From positions 682,001 through 746,000 of the forward strand of contig OZ244175.1 of NCBI GenBank assembly GCA_965216535.1: DNA of 64,000 nucleotides, given 5' to 3'. The position numbers and the translations under genes are program-made. Source of the DNA: Hoeflea_A sp965216535 (GTDB taxonomy: Bacteria > Pseudomonadota > Alphaproteobacteria > Rhizobiales > Rhizobiaceae). The first letter of the stretch is position 1. Each line of letters opens with the position of its first letter. Positions 8,836-16,660 of this stretch are shown here, piece by piece. The notes under the pieces are model-generated. The model was not told the DNA's origin and did not search any database. It was given only the letters and a program-made list of their open reading frames with translations.

Positions 8836-9494
8836 TGGGCGCGCTCTTCGTTCGTGATGTGCGGCTGGCCACGCGCGCCGGTGGTGGTGCATTAATCGGC
8901 GTGCTGTTCTTTCTTGCCGTGGTCGCCGTGGTGCCGTTCGGCGTTGGCCCCGATCTCAATCTGCTGGCCCGCATCGGACCGGCAATCCTGTGGATCGGCG
9001 CGCTGCTCGCCGCGCTGCTCGGCCTCGACCGCCTGTTCCAGGCAGACCGCGAAGACGGCTCCCTCGACATCATGCTGATGCAGGAGACGCCCCTTTTCCT
9101 CACGGTGCTGGTCAAATGTGCCGCCCACTGGGTGGCAACCGGCCTGCCGCTGGTTGTCGTATCGCCTCTGCTCGGCCTGTTCATGAACGTCGATGGCGTG
9201 GCGATCGCCGCGGTCGTTGCGACGCTGCTCGCCGGAACACCCGCTATCACTTTTATCGGCGCTGTCGGCGCCGCCGTCTCGGTATCGCTGCCCCGCGGCG
9301 GTCTGCTCGTTTCGGTGCTGGTGCTGCCGCTGTCGATCCCGGTGCTGATCTTCGGCGTCAGCGCCGTGACCGGTGCGGTCGAAGATCCAGCACCATTTCT
9401 GCCGCCCTTCCTGATCCTGTGTGCGCTGACGCTGTTCTTTTCGGTGCTCGGCCCTCTGGCGGCCAGCGCGGCGCTTCGCGCCTCGACGGATTAG
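8835..9494 (+). CDS. ccmB: Haem exporter permease CcmB
   Basis: A 219-residue, very hydrophobic protein with about six membrane segments and the CcmB landmarks F-V-R-D-V-R-L-A-T-R (N-terminus) and D-R-L-F-Q-A-D-R-E-D-G-S-L-D. It is the membrane subunit of the CcmA/B transporter. Its ATG overlaps the ccmA stop. The last 72 bases recur 4.9 kb downstream (14346-14417) with three synonymous differences, and ccmC is absent from its normal place. An element therefore appears to have entered here while keeping the gene's 3' end intact. The stop codon also overlaps the stop of the convergent hypothetical gene. Confidence 0.93.
   Translation: MGALFVRDVRLATRAGGGALIGVLFFLAVVAVVPFGVGPDLNLLARIGPAILWIGALLAALLGLDRLFQADREDGSLDIMLMQETPLFLTVLVKCAAHWVATGLPLVVVSPLLGLFMNVDGVAIAAVVATLLAGTPAITFIGAVGAAVSVSLPRGGLLVSVLVLPLSIPVLIFGVSAVTGAVEDPAPFLPPFLILCALTLFFSVLGPLAASAALRASTD
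9423..9494 (+). repeat. Direct repeat copy 1: 3' end of intact ccmB
   Basis: The last 72 bases of ccmB match 14346-14417 in the same orientation, 69 of 72 identical with no gaps. The three differences are at third codon positions and leave the encoded peptide unchanged. Together the copies bracket 9495-14345. Confidence 0.93.
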
Positions 9495-9853
9495 CGATAC
9501 TGCTTGCGGTCGGTAAACGGCGTTGTATCACCGCGCCTTTTGCGAATGGTCAGCTTGTCCGGCGCAACCGAAGTGACCACCATGACCTCGCGGCCATCGT
9601 CAAAGTCGATCCGGATCTGCCGGTCATCCGTTTCATCGACGTGCCATTGCCCGTTGCGCACCCGGCCGACGTCGGTGGCACCTATGCCCGAGCCGATGCA
9701 GGCATTGTCCGACCTCAATTCGATGCCGGCCCGACCGCGGCTGGGCGGAAAGGCGAAATCGGGAGGGCGGAATACCATCTCGTCCGGCGTGTCTTCCTCG
9801 CGCGAGTGGATCCATCGTCCGCAAACGGCTTTCAGGTCGGGTTCTCCGGGCAT
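9491..9853 (-). CDS. Conserved-looking hypothetical protein
   Basis: A 120-residue product with an excellent ribosome site (GGAGGAGAG) before the ATG at 9853. I do not recognise the family. The sequence C-G-R-W-I-H-S-R-E-E-D, then P-P-S-R-G-R, then a C-terminal run of short strands (R-I-D-F-D-D-G-R-E-V-M-V-V) suggests a small lipocalin-like or beta-barrel protein. No signal peptide is evident. It is the first gene of the insert bounded by the ccmB repeats, and its stop overlaps the ccmB stop on the opposite strand. Confidence 0.65.
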   Translation of the reverse strand: MPGEPDLKAVCGRWIHSREEDTPDEMVFRPPDFAFPPSRGRAGIELRSDNACIGSGIGATDVGRVRNGQWHVDETDDRQIRIDFDDGREVMVVTSVAPDKLTIRKRRGDTTPFTDRKQYR

Positions 9854-9904
9854 TGGTTCACTCTCCTCCGCACGCCGTCGCGCACCGCGCGGCGCGAGCC
9901 CTCA

Positions 9905-10999
9905 TTATACCCAGGATACCCCGTCGAACACCAGTTCGGCCCTATCGCCGGCTTCCACACCGGCGCCGGCATCGGCTGTTCTGCTTTTAGCGCCTTCGCC
10001 CAGCATCAGGCGTTCGGTCTCGACCGGCATCAGCGCATTCGATTCGGTCAGCGCTTTTCGTGGACCTTCGAGCGCTGCGTTCATTCGCGCGACCTGACCC
10101 TTGGAGAACATCACCATGGTGTCGTCGTTCACATAATCCATATAATTCATGAACATGTCGCCGTGAGGATCGTTGTTGCAGCTGACACTGGGGAAATCGT
10201 CCTCGTCCATGCTGCCGAAATTGGGACCTGCCTGGTTGGGTGTGTCGGTAACGTTGTCAGAACCGAGGCATCCGCCGCCATCATCGCCCCAGATGTGCAG
10301 CAGGTCGAGAAAATGCCCGACCTCATGAACGGCTGTCCGGCCCAGATCAAAGGGAGGCTGAGCCGTGCCGCCGCTGCCGAAAGCGGTGTTGTTCATGACC
10401 ACCCCGTCGGTCGATGCCGGACCTCCCGGAAACTGCGCATATCCGAGCAGACCGCCCTCGATGGTACAGGTCCACATGTTGAGATAGTCGTCTCTGGGCC
10501 AGGCCGCCTTTCCGAACTCGTCATGCTTGATAAGGCTGTCGAGCTTCTCCGTCGCCCTCGGATCGAACTGATCGTAAGGAAACTGCTCCAGGGAGGTCCA
10601 TGTCCGGGTGATTCCGGTCGTCTCGTTGCCCTGGGGATCGCGAACCGCCAGCGCAAACTCGATCATGGGATCGGCGACGAAGGGTCTGAATGGTTCGGGA
10701 ACGTTGCCGACATCCGGGTTCTGCCGGCGAAAGTCGCGATTGAGAGCACTGATCTGGCTGTTGATCTGGCTCTGCGAAAGATTTTCGGCATCGTTGTTGA
10801 ACAGGATGTGAACGACCACTGGAATACGGATGATCGCCGTCCGCGGTCGAAGTCTGGCCACGGCGGAGAATCTTTCGATCTGCCGACGGTTGACCTGATA
10901 GGTTTCGTTGGTTTCTGCGAGGAAGTTGTGATGTTGCATCACTGCACAGGTGCGCGAATTCCGCTCAGATCCGCGCTTTTTCTTGTTTTTTTTTGCCAT
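9905..10999 (-). CDS. M43-family (cytophagalysin/pappalysin-like) zinc metalloprotease
   Basis: A 364-residue protein whose start has an AAAGGAGA site. The metzincin motif H-E-V-G-H-F-L-D-L-L-H spans residues 225-235 and is followed by W-G-D-D. The Met-turn M-N-Y-M-D-Y is at 284-289, and the downstream K-G-Q-V-A-R-M is typical of M43. A cysteine in R-T-C-A (residue 18) could act as a propeptide cysteine switch, as in ulilysin/mirolysin-type zymogens. The N-terminus is lysine-rich (K-K-N-K-K-K) and has no clear Sec signal, so the export route is unclear. It is divergent from the SOD gene across a very AT-rich promoter region and lies within the repeat-bounded insert. Confidence 0.9.
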   Translation of the reverse strand: MAKKNKKKRGSERNSRTCAVMQHHNFLAETNETYQVNRRQIERFSAVARLRPRTAIIRIPVVVHILFNNDAENLSQSQINSQISALNRDFRRQNPDVGNVPEPFRPFVADPMIEFALAVRDPQGNETTGITRTWTSLEQFPYDQFDPRATEKLDSLIKHDEFGKAAWPRDDYLNMWTCTIEGGLLGYAQFPGGPASTDGVVMNNTAFGSGGTAQPPFDLGRTAVHEVGHFLDLLHIWGDDGGGCLGSDNVTDTPNQAGPNFGSMDEDDFPSVSCNNDPHGDMFMNYMDYVNDDTMVMFSKGQVARMNAALEGPRKALTESNALMPVETERLMLGEGAKSRTADAGAGVEAGDRAELVFDGVSWV

Positions 11000-11050
11000 T
11001 AGGGTTCTCCTTTAAATAGAAAATGAATTCTTAAACGAGAATAATATTGA

Positions 11051-11069
11051 GCATAATATAATATTATGC
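11051..11069. promoter_or_regulatory. 19-bp palindrome in divergent promoter region
   Basis: GCATAATATAATATTATGC has 9-bp perfect arms around one central base. It sits in the AT-rich stretch (11000-11250) between the divergent metalloprotease and SOD genes, 52 bp from the former. It is a good operator candidate for joint control of both genes, with the regulator unknown. Confidence 0.55.
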
Positions 11070-11250
11070 AACAGAAAAATATTATTGCAATTTCTTGAAT
11101 AATTTACTCTGTAAAAATTGAACGTGTGAAATCTCGAAAAAATTATAGAAAAGCATGTGGCGATTTATTGTATTTGATGTTATATATCCCAAAGTGTAGA
11201 AAATATATAGGCAGTTTTTGATCTCCCGTGAGTTTCTTGTTGTAGCTAAA

Positions 11251-11904
11251 ATGCGTGCAATATCGAGATATACCCTTTTGAGTGCGGCGATCATGTTCCT
11301 GCCGACACATCCGGCGCGGACAGCCGAGGCCGAACAAATCCGAGTCCCGATCCAGCGGATATCGCCGGCCGGCGTTCACGAGAACACCGGGTCTTTCGGG
11401 CTACTGCAATTGCCGGACAAGTTGGAGGTGCTGGTCGTGCTGACCGGATTTCCGCCGGGATGGCATGCGATGCATATCCATGAGAAAGGTTCCTGCGCTC
11501 CCGCTGTCAAGGACGGCAAGCTGGTCGCGGGCGCTGCGGCGGGGCCGCATTTCGATCCAACCGGCGTGATGAACATGGACATGGATGGCTCATGCGGGCC
11601 ATCGTCCGAGAGCCCGGATTCGGCCGACGCGAGCGAGGTAGAAGGCGACGGATCCTGCTTGAGCGCAGGAATGCGTCAGCCGAGCCCGCCGGGGCGTAAG
11701 CCGCGGCCGCTGGGCGACCTGCCGGCGGTCTTCGTAGGTGCCGACGGAGAAACCCGATATCGCATTCTGACCTACAAGCTGCGCCTGGAGGAACTGCGTG
11801 GCCGGTCGGTCATGCTGCATGCCCATCAGGAAGCGCCCAAAGATCCGGCACTGCCGCTCGGCGGCGGCGATCGGATAGCCTGCGGCCTCATCGAGGCGAG
11901 ATAA
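11251..11904 (+). CDS. Exported Cu/Zn superoxide dismutase-like protein lacking usual zinc histidines
   Basis: A 217-residue protein with a Sec-type signal peptide (about residues 1-25). Copper ligands are visible as H75 and H77 in H-A-M-H-I-H-E, bridging H100 in G-P-H-F-D-P, and H190 in M-L-H-A-H. The C-terminal G-G-G-D-R-I-A-C-G-L-I carries the active-site Arg and the disulfide Cys. The two histidines that normally complete the zinc site are missing: the T-G-K-H-x-G-P region reads T-G-V-M-N-M-D-M, and the H-L-G-D-L-P motif reads P-L-G-D-L-P. About 40 unusual residues with two extra Cys replace the zinc loop. It may be a copper-only SOD or a non-enzymatic relative. No clear ribosome site precedes the ATG. 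Confidence 0.8.
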   Translation: MRAISRYTLLSAAIMFLPTHPARTAEAEQIRVPIQRISPAGVHENTGSFGLLQLPDKLEVLVVLTGFPPGWHAMHIHEKGSCAPAVKDGKLVAGAAAGPHFDPTGVMNMDMDGSCGPSSESPDSADASEVEGDGSCLSAGMRQPSPPGRKPRPLGDLPAVFVGADGETRYRILTYKLRLEELRGRSVMLHAHQEAPKDPALPLGGGDRIACGLIEAR

Positions 11905-11928
11905 ATCGTTGTGCGGGAGAACGTTCGA

Positions 11929-14082
11929 ATGGCTGACTTCTTAACCCAAGGCAATCACCGTCGCGAACGCCGGTCCCGGGGAGCGCCCAGGTCGTCCGGG
12001 GTCAAGACTTTCGAAGCAACCGCCGGGCTGGCGGGCCTGGGCTGCCTGCTGATCGCCGTCTCCCTGATCCAAATGGAGCCCGCACAGGCCCATGGCGACG
12101 GGTTTCCATTCCTTTATGTCGACGTCAACGGCGTCGACGACGGGCTGTGCGTCGATCCGGACCGGCCCTGCAGGACCATCAAATATGCCCTGAGGAAGGC
12201 CGAAAAGGGCGATGAAATCCGCGTGGGGCCGGGCACCCATCGCTTTGCGACCGACCATTCGGCCGACGCGCTCGACCTTCTGGGGCGGATAAAGAGAGTC
12301 CGCGGCGGTTTCGATCCGAAGGAAAAATTCGTCAAGCGAACCGACGATGCGCGGGTGTCGGTCCTTGTCGGTCCTGCCCAGGATTATCGCCGTGCGCTGG
12401 CGGATAACGGTTTCCTGCTGCTGCCCGACAGATCCGACGACGGTGGAGCCGAGTTGCGTCTGGCACAGGCGCAGGAGCCGGCGCCACAGACCCGTTACGT
12501 CTCCGAGGGCGGAACGGACACGGGCGACTGCCTCAGCCCGAACGCGCCTTGCCTGACCATCGCTTACGCACTGCAGCAGGCCACTCCGGGGCAGGAAATC
12601 CGGGTCGGAGAAGGTTATTTCGATATGGAGCCCGGCACCATGGAGCTGGCTTCGGCGCGCAACATCCGAATTCAGGGCGGTTTTGCCCGGGCGAGCAATT
12701 TCCGCGCTCTGGCGACGGATGCGAACTTACCGGAACTCGCAACCGTCGTGACCGGACCGTCCTTCCGCGACCGTGTGCAGCTGGCACAAAGCGGTTTCCG
12801 CTTGCAGCAGGACCGCAAGCACCTCGCCGTTGCGCCGCCCGCCGGTCCGGCTACGCCGAAGGGACCGGCGACATGCGTCGCCGGCATGGCCGACGGACAT
12901 CCGTGCAAGGGCATCGATAGGCTGGCGCAACTGCCGCTGACCGCGTTCGGGGCGGGGCCGGCCGAGGCCAACGACATCTGGGGTTTCGTAGACCTGAACG
13001 ACAACCGGGAATACGCCATCATCGGGCTGCAGAACGCCACCTCCGTCGTCGATGTCAGCGATCCCACGAGTCCTAAGGAGGTGGGTTTCGTTCCGGGGCA
13101 GCCGACCATCTGGCGGGACATCAAGGTCTACCAGTTTCAGGATGACTCCACCGGCAAATGGAAAGCCTATGCGTTTGTCACCGCCGACGATAGGCAGGGG
13201 GTGAGTCACGGAATTCAGATTATCGACCTGACCAAGCTGTCGGACCCGGATCCCGATGAAAGGCGGATCTCGCTCGCTGTCACGCTCGATCTGGTCGATA
13301 TTGCGCACAATGTCTACATATCGAACGTCGACTACGCCACGGGCGCTACCCTGCCGGGTGCGACGCCGTTCGTCTATATCCTGGGTTCGAACTTCGGCCC
13401 GCAGTCGACGGCCGGCGCCTTCTTTGTTCTCGACGTTTCCGATCCCGTGAATCCCACCGTCGTCCAAACCCCGCCGGTCGGCTCGAGCTACACACACGAT
13501 GCAACCACGCTGACGATCGACGACAGCCGCGCTGCGGTGTGCAAGGCCAGTCCGTGCGAGATCCTGATCGACTATTCGGAAGATGCGATCGACGTCTGGG
13601 ACATGACGGTCAAGGGAAACGCCCACAAGCTCGGCTCGGTCACCTATCCCGATGCCAACTATATCCATTCCGGATGGTGGACCGAGGACAAGAACTTCGT
13701 GTTGGTGCAGGACGAGCTGGATGAACAAGATGCCGGCCTGAAAACCACCGTTCGCGTCCTCGACATCCGCGACCTGGAAAACCCGGAGGTCGTTGCGGTC
13801 TGGACCGGACCCAGCGACGCCATCGATCACAATGGCTTCGTCCTAGGCGACGAGTACTACATGTCGAACTACCGACGCGGCCTTGCGGTCCTGGATATCG
13901 CCAATCCGGCCGGACTGGCGGAACTGTCCGGGCAGGAAAAGGCGCTGTTCGACACCTATATCGACGACCCGAGGGATGACGCCAAGTTCAACGGGGCGTG
14001 GGGCACATATCCGTATCTGCCTTCCGGCACCATTCTGGTGAGCGACATCGAAGGCGGGCTGTTTCTGCTCAAGAAACAATAG
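11929..14082 (+). CDS. Exported choice-of-anchor B / LVIVD-repeat protein with N-terminal DUF1565-like repeats
   Basis: A 717-residue protein. The ATG at 11929 has a GGGAG site; a GTG 18 bases upstream is less likely. A basic N-terminus precedes a membrane or signal segment (about residues 28-53, ending A-Q-A-H). Two related segments (Y-V-D-V-N-G ... C-R-T-I-K-Y-A-L and Y-V-S-E-G-G ... C-L-T-I-A-Y-A-L) look like DUF1565/pectate-lyase-like starts. The C-terminal 400 residues carry repeated V-D-V-S-D-P, L-D-V-S-D-P and L-D-I-R-D-L-E-N-P motifs of LVIVD propellers, with the H-N-V-Y-I and D-H-N-G signatures of choice-of-anchor B proteins. A cell-surface or periplasmic role is likely, but the ligand is unknown. 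It follows the SOD gene by 24 bp and is probably co-transcribed with it. Confidence 0.8.
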   Translation: MADFLTQGNHRRERRSRGAPRSSGVKTFEATAGLAGLGCLLIAVSLIQMEPAQAHGDGFPFLYVDVNGVDDGLCVDPDRPCRTIKYALRKAEKGDEIRVGPGTHRFATDHSADALDLLGRIKRVRGGFDPKEKFVKRTDDARVSVLVGPAQDYRRALADNGFLLLPDRSDDGGAELRLAQAQEPAPQTRYVSEGGTDTGDCLSPNAPCLTIAYALQQATPGQEIRVGEGYFDMEPGTMELASARNIRIQGGFARASNFRALATDANLPELATVVTGPSFRDRVQLAQSGFRLQQDRKHLAVAPPAGPATPKGPATCVAGMADGHPCKGIDRLAQLPLTAFGAGPAEANDIWGFVDLNDNREYAIIGLQNATSVVDVSDPTSPKEVGFVPGQPTIWRDIKVYQFQDDSTGKWKAYAFVTADDRQGVSHGIQIIDLTKLSDPDPDERRISLAVTLDLVDIAHNVYISNVDYATGATLPGATPFVYILGSNFGPQSTAGAFFVLDVSDPVNPTVVQTPPVGSSYTHDATTLTIDDSRAAVCKASPCEILIDYSEDAIDVWDMTVKGNAHKLGSVTYPDANYIHSGWWTEDKNFVLVQDELDEQDAGLKTTVRVLDIRDLENPEVVAVWTGPSDAIDHNGFVLGDEYYMSNYRRGLAVLDIANPAGLAELSGQEKALFDTYIDDPRDDAKFNGAWGTYPYLPSGTILVSDIEGGLFLLKKQ

Positions 14083-14413
14083 CGCCGGGTAAGGGTTGAC
14101 CGGTGCGGTCGTTTCGGCGATCACCTCGGTCTCCGGTCAGCTTGTCCCCAAGGCGACGGGACTTGGCCGGCCTCGACCGGCCGCATCGAAATTGCCGACG
14201 GGATGCATGCCCGCATGCGGATGGATGCGATCGCTGGTTTCAGCGGGCACGTCACCTTGCATCAATCATATGGGCCCGGTACTTGACCTGGCGTTCCATC
14301 ATCCAGCCTTGATACTCCGCCGGAAGCCGTGTTATCTCATCGAGCGCGCTGACGCTGTTCTTTTCGGTGCTCGGCCCTCTGGCGGCCAGTGCGGCGCTAC
14401 GCGCCTCCACGGA
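14083..14413. other. Intergenic region with ccmB remnant
   Basis: No supported gene lies between the choice-of-anchor gene and the convergent kinase gene. A short GC hairpin (GGCCGG-N6-CCGGCC, 14165-14182) could end the upstream transcript but has no T-run. The right end is the second copy of the ccmB 3' end. Confidence 0.6.
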
Positions 14414-14417
14414 TTAG
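14346..14417 (+). pseudogene. Remnant: duplicated 3' end of ccmB
   Basis: These 72 bases encode the same last 23 residues as ccmB (A-L-T-L-F-F-S-V-L-G-P ... A-S-T-D-stop) with three synonymous changes, but no start or upstream ccmB sequence is attached. The synonymous-only divergence indicates descent from a functional ccmB of a close relative, not from random decay. Its stop overlaps the stop of the kinase gene on the other strand, mirroring the arrangement at the intact copy. Confidence 0.9.
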
Positions 14418-15349
14418 GTTGCGAGATAATCCTGCGACAATTCACGGGCGTTCGCCACAAAGCGGGCATTGCGAATGTCAGCGCCTTCTTCCGGCAGGCG
14501 CGTGATGATCCAGCCGACATAGGTCAGTGCGCGCAGCAGGATGAACAGATCGAGGGCATCCGTATCGATATCTCGCTGGCTCGCATACCCTTCGAGCAAC
14601 GCGGTGTGGAGATCGGGATAGTCCGGCTCCCGGCGGTTCTTGAGAAGGGTGGTCGCAAGATCGAACAGCCGGAAACCAAAGCCGGAATCGTCAAAGTCGA
14701 TCAGCTGAAGCTTGTTTCCGTCCGCCATGATGTTTTCGCGCACGAGATCGGCATGGATCAGACCGAAATCCAGTTCCGGCTCCAGCCGTTTCAAAGCTCC
14801 GTCGGTCCGATCCCGAACCGCCAGGAACAGGGTGCGGTCGTCGTCGCTGAGCGTCGGGTTCTCCCAAAACCGGTCCCAGAGCGGTTGATCTCCCAGTAGT
14901 CCCTCGCGATCCCAGGCACAACGCTCGAAACCCTCGGGGATTGCCCATTCGTCTGAGATCGCGTGGAGCTTGGCCATTTCACGGCCGATGGCGTGAAAAA
15001 GCCCTGTTCGATCGGCGGCTTCTAATGACGCGCCGGATTCGCCGATCGGTTCGCCAGCGAGCCAAGTCAGAACATCGACCTGCGTGCCGTCGACCACGTG
15101 AAGAAACGTGTCCGAGGCGGAGCGCACCGGCTTGGGGACACGCAATCCTCCCCGTGCAATGGCATTCATCCACTGCAATTCGGACCATAGCTCCTGATCC
15201 GTCCGATAACCCGTCCGATGCAGCCTCAGAGCAAAGGCTTCACCTGCGTGATCCACGCGATAGACGCGGTTTTCGCGCGTGGCGATCAGGCGATGTCGCG
15301 CGCCTTCCATATCCCACAGGACAAGGGCGTTTTCGACTATGTGGTCCAT
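14414..15349 (-). CDS. APH-fold phosphotransferase (small-molecule kinase)
   Basis: A 311-residue member of the aminoglycoside-phosphotransferase/choline-kinase fold. The catalytic loop H-A-D-L-V-R-E-N (Brenner motif) and the metal-binding I-D-F-D-D-S-G-F-G are intact. Its ATG overlaps the stop of the upstream aminotransferase (TGATG), so the two are coupled. A kinase of this fold next to this branch of class III aminotransferases is the arrangement of hydroxylysine kinase with 5-phosphohydroxylysine phospho-lyase, so phosphorylation of an amino-alcohol or hydroxy-amino acid followed by PLP-dependent phosphate elimination is a reasonable reading. The substrate is inferred. The 3' end touches the ccmB remnant. 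Confidence 0.85.
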   Translation of the reverse strand: MDHIVENALVLWDMEGARHRLIATRENRVYRVDHAGEAFALRLHRTGYRTDQELWSELQWMNAIARGGLRVPKPVRSASDTFLHVVDGTQVDVLTWLAGEPIGESGASLEAADRTGLFHAIGREMAKLHAISDEWAIPEGFERCAWDREGLLGDQPLWDRFWENPTLSDDDRTLFLAVRDRTDGALKRLEPELDFGLIHADLVRENIMADGNKLQLIDFDDSGFGFRLFDLATTLLKNRREPDYPDLHTALLEGYASQRDIDTDALDLFILLRALTYVGWIITRLPEEGADIRNARFVANARELSQDYLAT

Positions 15350-16635
15350 CAGTCCAGCGGGGCCTCCGCTAGGACCTCATCCAGCGTATCCATCAGAAGA
15401 TCTGCATTCTCGATCGAAAAAGGCATCGGCGGACGGATCTTGAGAGTGTTCTTGTGGTGGCCGAGCTTCGAATGGATGATTCCGCGGTGGCGCATGGCGT
15501 TGATGACTCGGTCGGTAAACGCGCTGGCCGGTTCCTTGCTCTCTCGGTCCAGCACCAGTTCAGCGCCGAACACCAGGCCTGACCCACGCACATCGCCGAT
15601 CACCTCGTGCTTCTCCTTCATTGTGTTCAGCCGCGCTCGGGCGTGATCGCCAACCGCCTTGGCATTGGCCATGAGGTTATTGTCGTCCATTTCTTCAAGC
15701 ACGGCCATGGCTGCCGCCGCCGAGACCGGATTGCCGCCGAAGGTGTTGAAATAGCGGAACCCCGTCCGAAAGGCTTTCATGGTCTCCGCACCCGTGACAA
15801 CACCGCCGACGGGGTGACCATTGGCCATCGGTTTGCCAAGGGTCACGATGTCCGGCACGACGCCCATCTTCTGGTGCGCCCACATATGTGTTCCAGTGCG
15901 ACCGAAACCCGACTGAACCTCGTCGCAGATCAGCAGTCCGCCGGCTTTGCGCACCGTCTCGGCCGTCGGTTTCAGCCAGCCGTCCGTCATGATCGGGAAG
16001 CCTTCGTTCAGGAAGAACGGACAAACCACGAGGGCTGCAAATCCGGTTCCGGATTTCTCATGCTCTTCAATCTGCTCCGCCACAGCGTCGGCAAACCTGG
16101 TCCCGTCCGGATCGGGATTGCGGTAGCTGTCCGGCGCTTGGGCAAAGCAGAAATATCGATCCAGGCCAAAGCCTACAGAGGGGATATTGTTCTGACTCAG
16201 TTGACTGACTAATGCGGTATTGCCGTGGTAAGTCGCATCTGTCGCGACGATGCCGCGCTTGCCGGTAACAGCTTCGGCCATGCGCAGTGCAATGTCGTTG
16301 GCCTCAGACCCGGTGCAGGTCATGATCGCTGTGTCCAGCGGCGCATCCATGGTGCCGGCCAGGCGCTCCACATAGTCGAGAATGCCGTTGTGCAGGTAAC
16401 GGGTGTGGGTGTTGAGCGTGCTCGCCTGTCGGCAGATAGCCTCGACCACGCGTTCGTTGCAATGTCCCACATGCGGGACGTTGTTGTAGCAGTCCAGGTA
16501 TTTGCGGCCATCCGCATCCCACAGCCAGACGCCCTTGCCTTTCACGATATGAACGGGGTCATCGTAAAAGGTGGACACGTTGGGGCCCAGAAGTCGGGTC
16601 CGGTCGGCGATCAGTTGCGCGTTGGTTCGGCTCAT
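15349..16635 (-). CDS. Class III PLP aminotransferase-family protein, likely phospho-lyase branch
   Basis: A 428-residue protein starting M-S-R-T-N-A-Q-L. D-E-V-Q-S-G-F-G-R-T-G and the Schiff-base lysine in T-L-G-K-P-M-A-N-G-H-P are present. Y-N-N-V-P-H-V-G-H-C-N and L-N-T-H-T-R-Y-L-H are characteristic of the AGXT2L1/AGXT2L2 branch, which are phosphoethanolamine and phosphohydroxylysine phospho-lyases and not true transaminases. A longer N-terminal frame runs into the IclR gene and was rejected. Gene order on the minus strand is IclR regulator, this gene, kinase, with 25 bp between the regulator stop and this start, suggesting one operon. Confidence 0.88.
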   Translation of the reverse strand: MSRTNAQLIADRTRLLGPNVSTFYDDPVHIVKGKGVWLWDADGRKYLDCYNNVPHVGHCNERVVEAICRQASTLNTHTRYLHNGILDYVERLAGTMDAPLDTAIMTCTGSEANDIALRMAEAVTGKRGIVATDATYHGNTALVSQLSQNNIPSVGFGLDRYFCFAQAPDSYRNPDPDGTRFADAVAEQIEEHEKSGTGFAALVVCPFFLNEGFPIMTDGWLKPTAETVRKAGGLLICDEVQSGFGRTGTHMWAHQKMGVVPDIVTLGKPMANGHPVGGVVTGAETMKAFRTGFRYFNTFGGNPVSAAAAMAVLEEMDDNNLMANAKAVGDHARARLNTMKEKHEVIGDVRGSGLVFGAELVLDRESKEPASAFTDRVINAMRHRGIIHSKLGHHKNTLKIRPPMPFSIENADLLMDTLDEVLAEAPLD

Positions 16636-16660
16636 TTTGTTTCCTCGTTCCGGGGGGACC

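Noticed and set aside
8990..11002. Long plus-strand open frame of about 670 codons
   Set aside because: It overlaps ccmB, runs antisense to the hypothetical and metalloprotease genes, has no motif and is explained by GC-rich codon bias.
9423..14417. Repeat pair as a classic tRNA-type attachment site pair
   Set aside because: No tRNA and no integrase are present, and the repeats differ at silent codon positions, which fits gene descent better than a recombinase core site.
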